Of a stretch of 64,000 bases of DNA, positions 58,282-64,000 are shown in pieces. Within the stretch, counting starts at the first letter, position 1. Each line of letters begins with the position of its first letter. The notes beneath the pieces are model-generated. The model was not told the origin of the DNA. It was given only the letters and a program-made list of their open reading frames with translations, and did no database searches. Made by a program: the position numbers and the translations under genes. Source of the stretch: Penium margaritaceum (lineage: Eukaryota; Streptophyta; Zygnematophyceae; Desmidiales; Peniaceae); contig SZWC01002410.1 of NCBI GenBank assembly GCA_023375785.1, positions 64,565 to 128,564 on the forward strand, written 5' to 3'.

Positions 58282-59013
58282 TGTTGGAATTGGAGGAGAG
58301 ATGTAGCCTTGGAGCAGCGAGCATGTGTGACTGGAAGGACATTACTTGAGCTGAACAATGGTCATTGAATCACTCAAAAGGATGGAGTACATGTAGAGCT
58401 AGACCTTGGGCAATTCAGCACTCTCACAAGCCACACCACTTAGCCATGGACGCTAAAGCTCACATACTAAAGTCCATAATCTCACACAAGAGAGGAAATC
58501 AGCCTACCAATCAGGCTGGCCACTCACATACGACCTAGAGAGATAGAAAATGCTCTCGTGGTACACTCCTAGTGGTCACATAACCTACAATCCCATAGAG
58601 AATCGCCATGTCTCCATGGCTAGTACACAAGGATCTCAACTCACCTAGAAGGTAAGGAAAGGTACCTTTTTCCTAGTCAGTACACTCTGACAAGGTAACC
58701 CAAGAATCTAAGACCTTTTTGGATACTTCTCCCATCAAGACTTGACCTGGGACTTTTTGTCTTTTTCTTTTCTCAGGCAAAGGCATGGAGCTATCGCCCA
58801 TGGTCACCAAGATATCAGAGGTCTATGATCTCGAAAACTTCTAAAATCTCCCAGTCCGACCGTTGGATCAGCTTGAAACTTGGATCGCAGACATTTTGCC
58901 ATCTGATATTTTCAGTGGTGAAGTCGGATTGATAATCGAAGTAGGCATCTCGTAACTTCTTGAAACTTGCTCTTGTGGACCTCTAATTGAGCCAGTTGGC
59001 TCCGTTTCCGATA
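58282..59013 (-). repeat. Solo family A LTR, minus orientation (degenerate TSD)
   Basis: About 732 bp, TGTTGGAATTGGAGG... in plus orientation, ending GTTTCCGATA. GCTAA before and GCAAA after match at four of five bases. P2 RT sequence resumes after it, so this is a nested solo LTR. Confidence 0.8.
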
Positions 59014-59018
59014 GCAAA

Positions 59019-59130
59019 CTCTCATTAGCCTACATCTTTCAAGGAGGCCATGGCTGCACCAGATGCAGTAGAGTGGATAAAAGCTGTATAGTAGGCGATA
59101 CAGTTGTTGCTCCACAACTATACGTGAGAG
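59019..59130 (+). pseudogene. pol: P2 RT start fragment
   Basis: About 110 bp on the plus strand, encoding FKEAMAAPDAVEWIKAV, the conserved start of copia RT, followed by two stops. It is truncated by another A LTR at 59131. Confidence 0.75.
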
Positions 59131-59745
59131 TGTTGGAACTGGAGAAGATATTGAGCTTTGGAGCAGCAAACATGTGGAACTAAAAGGATATTACTTGTGC
59201 TAAAAATGGTTGTTCAATCTCTCAAAATAATGGAATACATATAGAGTTAGAACTTGGGCAAGTCAGCCCTCTCTCAAGCAACATCGCTTAGCCATGGAGG
59301 CTAAGGCTCACACACTAGAGTCCATAATCTCTCACAAGAGAGGAAATCAACCTAGGAATCAAGCTGACCACTGACACACGAACTCGAGAGCTAGAAAATA
59401 CACTCATTGCACACTCCTCATGGTCACATAACCCACAATCCCATGGAGAATTACCATGTGTTTATGGCTAGCACACAATGATCTTACCTCACCTTAAAAG
59501 TAAGGAGAGATACCTTTTTCCTAGTCAGCACTCTCAAACAAGGCAAATAAAGAATCTAGGTCCTTTTTAATCATTTCTCCCATAAGGTCTTCACCCTAGA
59601 CGTCTAGGCTTTTGTTTTCTCAGGCTAAGGCATGGAGCTATCGCCCATGGTCACCCAGAGATCGGCGATCCATGATCCCCAAAACTTTGAAAATTCATGC
59701 GTCTCAATCAAAACATTCCCCTGTCCTGAAACTTGGACCGTAGAT
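59131..59745 (-). repeat. Truncated family A LTR
   Basis: TGTTGGAACTGGAG... in plus orientation. It lacks the last 120 bp or so and stops at a junction with the D LTR near 59746. Confidence 0.8.
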
Positions 59746-60429
59746 AGTTAGCACCCTGGGGGGTCCCTAGCAGTCGCTGGTTCACACCACCAACTGTTTT
59801 TGGAGAGAGTGAAACTGTGGAGGCAACTGGTTCCAAGGATGCCAGAAAACTGGTCAGAGATTGAGGCAACAGTTTTGGCCTCAAATGACTGGGAATGAAC
59901 AATTTTTCAAGGCCCACAAGTAGTGGCATTTTATAGCCCTTGATCTAAGCTTTCCTTAACACCTAAACATGCCAGATTTGAAGCTCCCTAGAAGATTCTA
60001 TGGCTTCTAGAGTTGCCCTTGGTAGACTGTCCTTTTCCCACCTAGGAAGGCATTCTTTCCCTCCTCTAGAAACTTATGCCCCTTCCTAAATTCCTCTGCT
60101 TGCTTCTAGTAGGAGGGAAGGTATCCAAAAGATCAAAACACCTCTAGATGCCTTGTAGGACAAGTCACCCCTTCTAGAAGGTGTGCCACCTGCCTGGACC
60201 CTCACCTGGCCTTATAGAAACTTAAAGAGAAACGCTAGAGGTTAAACTAGCTTCCTGGCATCTATGTTCTACCTCCCTTGAGGAAGGGCAGAATTTCATC
60301 TTGTGGGACTTGAACCCGGGCCCTTGCCTCTAGAGGTGGACACCATTAACAACTAAGCTTTTAGGGCTTTTATTTTTTGTGTTCGTTTTTGGAGTCACTC
60401 CTACCATGTTGAGGAGCATTATTCCAACA
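59746..60429 (-). repeat. Family D 3' LTR
   Basis: About 680 bp of sequence unlike the other LTRs. In element sense it starts TGTTGGAATAATGC at 60429, directly after a polypurine tract (GCAAGGGGGAGAT). A TATA box (CTATAAAAT, complement of 59928-59936) and a tRNA-like module are inside. The left end is set by the junction with the A LTR; the true 3' end may be missing. No second D LTR lies in the window. Confidence 0.78.
60304..60362 (-). promoter_or_regulatory. tRNA-like module in D LTR
   Basis: On the minus strand AGCTTAGTTGTTAATGG (within 60342-60359) resembles an A box. GGTTCAAGTCC (60306-60316) is a perfect B-box match, 44 nt away. CTCTAGA (60329-60335) lies 19 nt before the B box, the anticodon-loop position. 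The acceptor stem is not conserved. Confidence 0.55.
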
Positions 60430-60472
60430 ATCTCCCCCTTGCGCATCACCCATGGCAGTTGTCCATGCTCAG

Positions 60473-60578
60473 CCTGCAACTCAAGAGGCTGGGGAAAGTC
60501 CAAGCTCCATACAAGTAGCATCATGCCTGCAACTCAAGAGGCTTGGGAAAGTCCAAGCTCCATACAAGTAGCTTCATG
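60473..60578. repeat. 53-bp tandem duplication at the 3' end of D pol
   Basis: 60473-60525 and 60526-60578 are near-identical (CCTGCAACTCAAGAGGCT...). The duplication lies at the end of RNase H, just inside the polypurine tract. Confidence 0.85.
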
Positions 60579-61436
60579 CCACAGTACACAAGCACCACAT
60601 CACCCTTTACAATGAGGTCTCGTGCAAAGTGATGCCGGATCTGTATGTGCTTGGTCCTCCGGTGTAGCACAGGGTTCGTGGACAGGCTGTTGGCACTCAT
60701 GTTGTCAACATTGAGTACTGTTGGCTTCTTTTGGGGCACCCCAATCTCCTCGAGCAATCGCCGCAACCATAGTACCTCCTTTGCGACTACCGCGAGCGCA
60801 ATATACTCCGCCTCAGTGCTGGATAGAGCAAATTGTCCTGCTTCCAGCTTCTCCAAGACACTGCTACACCATTTAGCACAAAAAACATAGCCTGATGTTG
60901 ACTTGTCGTCCTCAACATCACCTGCCCAGTCAGCATCAGAGCAGGCAACCAATTTGAGGGAGTCAGTCCGAGCTCCCCCTCCAAATACAAGTTGTGAATG
61001 TGTCGTTGCCTTCAAGTAGCGGAGAATTCTTTTCATCGCTTGCCAATGTAGCGGCCCTGGATCAGCAACATAGCCGCCCACTTGTCCTTCCATAAAGGCA
61101 AGGTCCGGCCGCGTGGCCACCATGGCATACATTATGCTGCCAACTACGGACTGGTACGGTACTCCAACCATCTCCGCCTTCTCGTCCTCCGTGCTCGAGC
61201 CCATGCTCGAGCTCAACTCACATGTCATTGTCATAGGTGTGCCGATGGGATTCCACTCCTCCATGTTGTATTGGCGGAGTACCTCCTGCACATATTTTTC
61301 TAGACCCATCTCTAGCGTGCATGTTCTGCGGTCCCTCTTGATGGTGATGCCAAGGTAGTAGTCAAGCTCGCCCATGTCTGTCATCTTGAACCGGCCGCCA
61401 AGCTGTTGCTTCAGGCTCTTGAGCTCCCCCTCAGGC
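60521..61436 (-). pseudogene. pol: D RT C-terminal part and RNase H
   Basis: The open frame 60521-61384 (287 aa) is one of the longest in the window. It starts inside RT at MTDMGELDYYLGITIKRD and continues through GVPYQSVVGSIMYAMVATRPD, DPGPLHWQAMKRILRYL, CSDADWAGDVEDDKSTSGYVF and SSTEAEYIALAVVAKEVLWLR to NVDNMSANSLSTNPVLHRRTKHI (RNase H). The catalytic RT block with YVDD is missing: just upstream (61385-61436, LKSLKQQLGGRFK) the sequence joins the integrase end, so most of RT was deleted. This frame has almost no decay compared with its neighbours. Confidence 0.88.
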
Positions 61437-62723
61437 TTTTCTCGTCAGACGTGACGTCACGACTCTGGACAATTTGCTGCCTCCTTGGGTCAAAAGCTGG
61501 TAGGCCTTACTTCTGCTCTCATATCCAAAAAAAATACACCGGCGGGTATGCGGATCCAGCTTGCTCTGTCATTCACGTGCCTGCACCATTTCATGTGCAA
61601 CACAACCAAACGTGCGGAGGTGACCTCCCGCTCCACACCTCTTGTGGAATTCTCCACGCCTTGCTCTCCTTCTTCTTCAAGGGCTTGGTTGGCATGAGAT
61701 TCATGATGTACGCTGCTGTCTTTGCCGCCTCCGCCCCATACTATTGTGTAAGGCTGGTCTCGCTCAACATGGATCGCACCATGTTAACGATTGTGCGATT
61801 CGCTCTCTCTCCGATGCCATTCTGTTGTGGGGTGTGTGGAGTTATTTTCTCGCACTCAATCCCCTTGCTCTTCATCCACCCAAGGTACCCCGTATATTCA
61901 CCATCATTGTCAGCCCGGAATGCCTTCACCTTCAACTCTTTTTGCCGCTCTACATCAGCCATAACCTCCTGCATGCATGCAAGGACATCACTCTTCTACT
62001 TCATTGGGTAGAGGTAGAGTTTTCGACTGTGGTCATCGATGAAGGTGAGGAAGTAGCAAGCTCCGCCGATGGAGCTCTCAAGTGGTCCACACACATGTGT
62101 GTGTACCACAGCCAGTTTTGCCGATGCACGCGTCCCCTTGGCAACAAACGGTTGCCGAGTTGATTTGCCAATGATGCATGACTGATACACGGTCTCCTTG
62201 GTTCCATCAAGGATGCTGATTTGGAGACCCCATACCACTTCCCTCTTAGCCATCTCCTTCACTATCGATGGAGAAAAGTGGTAGAGTCGGCTGTGCCATA
62301 GGTCCAGGTCTCCTCCATCCTTCTTTGCAAGATTGGCGGCGTTGGACCCCACCCGGCTGCTGAGGATCTTCGCGTGTAGTAGGTACAAGATGTCCTCCCT
62401 CCTGGCACGTGCAATCACCTCACTTTGCCTTCTTTTCAGATGACGGCCTCCTTCTCTGTGAAGAGCACCTCAAGTCCCTTGTCGGTAAGGCAGCTGACGG
62501 AGAGCAGGTTTGCCCCAAAGTTGGGCATATGCTGCATATCGTAGATTGTACTCGTGACAGGTTTGCCATCCATAATTGACTCAATGCGGACATTACCCTC
62601 ACCGGCGGCCACCTCTGTTTTTCCATAAGCGACCATCATGCGTCTCTTTGAGGCGCCGTAGATCACAAATGCCGCCCTCTTGCATTGCGTCTGGTGGCCT
62701 GATCTGGAGTCGATGACAGCCAC
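61437..62723 (-). pseudogene. pol: D protease and integrase
   Basis: Protease frame 62436-62723: AVIDSRSGHQTQCK (catalytic Asp kept, glycine displaced) and MQHMPNFGANLLSVSCLTDKGLEV. Frame 61996-62418: pre-integrase DLWHSRLYHFSPSIVKEM, then VVHTHVCGPLESS, where the first catalytic Asp is His, and FLTFIDDHSRKLYLYPMK, then a stop. Frame 61741-61974: FRADNDGEYTGYL (second Asp) and NGIGERANRTIVNMVRSML (Glu). The C-terminal integrase is broken down to 61437. Confidence 0.87.
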
Positions 62724-63385
62724 TCCCGATCCTTCAAGTTGGTGGAGTTGTATGCCATAAGAGCGTGCTCATCTTTCTTCCCGCCCCGCTGTGACCGATC
62801 TCTTTTCTTCTTGGGACAGTTGCACACGTACTGGTCCTCCTTGCCGTAGTTAAAGGACTCTCCCTTCTTGTCACCCTTCTTGGTGCTTTGTTTGGCACCC
62901 TTCCACTTGTCGTCTTGGCCTCCACTTTGTGGATGAACTGTGTAAGCTGAACTTGATGCCGCTGCACTCTCTCGACCACCACGCCACATCCACTCATTGC
63001 GCACGTACTCGGAAACCTTCGGGTACTTCAGCTCCTCGAAAGGCAAGCCATCGAGGACTGTGATGATGGGACTCCAACTGTTCAGTAAGGCCAAAAGGAG
63101 AATCATAACTTGCAACTAAGAGTTGACCTCCCAACCAGTGGCCACGCACTCCGCCATGAGCGACTCAATCTGCTGCATGATTTCCATGATGTTGTCGCCT
63201 TCATTGGCTCGGAGGGTGACGAGTGGTTTGAAGATGAAGAGCCAATTGGCAAGAGTGCTTGACTGGTAGATGGAGCAGAGTTTTGACCATGCGTCTACGG
63301 CCAGGGTGCATCCTTGGATGTGCCCAAGTTGTGGTCGGCATAACGCGGACACAAGGAGCGCCAATGTTTTTTTGTTGCGCTTCTT
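62663..63385 (-). pseudogene. gag: D gag, N-terminus missing
   Basis: Frames 63116-63385 (part of 63116-63496: LALLVSALCRPQLGHIQGCTLAVDAWSKLCSIYQ) and 62663-63115 (MILLLALLNSWSPIITVLDG, then EELKYPKVSEYVRNEW). The zinc knuckle reads SFNYGKEDQYVCNC, with Cys and His residues lost. One stop separates the frames. The N-terminal Gag and the D 5' LTR are absent because an A LTR begins at 63386. Confidence 0.85.
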
Positions 63386-64000
63386 TGTTGGAAAGGGAGC
63401 CATCCGGCTCAATTTCAGGTCCACAGGAGCAAGTTCCAGGAAAGTACCAGATGCCTGCTCCGATCGCCAATCCGACTTCACCATTGGAAAGATCATGTGG
63501 CAAAATGTCTACGGTCCAAGTTTGAGGCCGATCCAACGGTCGGATTGGGAGATATGAATTTTCGAAGTTTCGGGGGTCATGGACCGTCGATGTGTGGGTG
63601 GGCATGGGTGATGGCTCCATGCCTTAGCCTGAGAAAAGAAAACGGCAAGAGGTCCAGGGTCAAGACCTGATGGGAGAAAAATCCAAAAAGGTCCTTGGTC
63701 TTAGGATTGCCTTGTCAGAGTATGCTGACTAGGATAAAGGTACCTCTCCTTACTTTTTAGGTGAGGTGAGATCCTTGTGTGCTAGCCATGGACACATGGC
63801 GATTCTCCATGGGTTTGTGGGTTATGTGACCACTAGGAGTGTGCCATGAGAGCATTCTCTAGCTCTCTAGGTCGTGTGTGAGTGGTCAGCCTGATTGCTA
63901 GGCTGATTTCCTCCCTTGTGTGAGATTATGGATTCTAGTGTGTGAGCCTTAGCCTCCATGGCTAAGTGGTGTGGCTTGTGAGAGGGCTGACTTGCCCAAG
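63386..64000 (+). repeat. Family A LTR, plus orientation (runs off the window)
   Basis: Starts TGTTGGAAAGGGAGCC at 63386 inside D gag and continues to the window end; 615 bp of the expected 738. TTCTT precedes it and would be the target duplication to look for on the far side. It may be a solo LTR or the 5' LTR of an A element. Confidence 0.88.

Noticed and set aside
59750-60420. Unique non-transposon DNA or a host gene between the A LTR and the D coding region
   Set aside because: A polypurine tract, the TGTTGG terminus, a TATA box and the position next to RNase H show it is the D LTR; no supported gene lies in it.
61406-62163. Plus-strand frames of 173-201 aa over D integrase
   Set aside because: They are antisense to well-supported integrase frames (RADNDGEY, NGIGERANRT) and contain no domain.
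63612-63667. The same tRNA-like module in the family A LTR
   Set aside because: GGGTCAAGACC resembles a B box and TGGCTCCATG lies 45 nt upstream, but the A-box match is poor and no loop pattern is clear. It is too weak to list.
1-64000. A retrovirus-like element with an envelope gene
   Set aside because: The domain order (integrase before RT) is Ty1/copia, and no additional frame lies between RNase H and the 3' LTR in any copy.
1-64000. A previously undescribed non-transposon system such as a gene cluster
   Set aside because: Nearly every stretch could be assigned to LTR, leader, gag or pol of families A-D; no room is left for an unrelated gene cluster.

Overview
The window is a retrotransposon graveyard, and I found no gene outside the transposons. 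All coding remnants are Ty1/copia type: Gag with a CX2CX4HX4C knuckle, then aspartic protease, integrase, reverse transcriptase (RT) and RNase H, with integrase upstream of RT. Family A uses the TGGTATCAGAGC primer-binding site (complementary to initiator tRNA-Met) that is common in plant copia elements. Many stops look like CAG-to-TAG decay, as expected where CHG cytosines are methylated. I infer heterochromatin of a land plant; the species cannot be named.

Four families recur. Family A has LTRs of about 738 bp (TGTTGGGAAAGG...TTCCAACA), a glutamine-rich Gag tail and a tRNA-Met primer site; most copies lie on the minus strand and two on the plus strand. Family B has one copy (19979-26321, plus) with 763-bp LTRs and target-site duplication (TSD) ACCAT. 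Family C has LTRs of about 770 bp related to those of B; copies lie at the left end, around 14.1-16.9 kb and at 33.1-38.1 kb, all minus. Family D has one copy at the right end (59746-63385, minus).

Layout. 1-5003: a C element inserted in a family A gag, followed by a partly duplicated A LTR. 5004-14105: A pol remnants on the minus strand, cut by a plus-strand A element (7614-11863) and a gag-only A derivative (11906-14105). 14106-16865: a C element with a rearranged LTR. 16866-33100: a three-level nest, in which B (TSD ACCAT, LTRs about 3.5% diverged) sits in A2 (17629-30032, TSD GAACA, LTRs about 4% diverged), which sits in an older A copy (A4). 33101-38097: a C element carrying a solo C LTR. 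38098-55211: A copies arranged head to tail and sharing single LTRs, with a solo LTR (TSD CGCTG). 55212-59130: a second plus-strand A element interrupted by a solo LTR. 59131-64000: an A LTR fragment, the D element and another A LTR.

No element looks autonomous; each has stops, frameshifts or domain deletions. The best-preserved reading frames are the integrase frame of A2 (26289-27674), the RT/RNase H frame of A2 (18570-19400), the RT frame of B (24302-24952) and the RT/RNase H frame of D (60521-61384).

Two things go beyond routine annotation. First, the LTRs of B, C and D carry a tRNA-like module: an A-box-like block, an anticodon-loop-like CTNNNRA and a B box, with near-identical spacing (A to B about 44 nt, loop to B 19-20 nt). 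Second, four single N characters (10724, 19485, 47071, 51931) each separate two near-identical copies of 205-376 bp, which looks like unmerged contig overlaps rather than biology.
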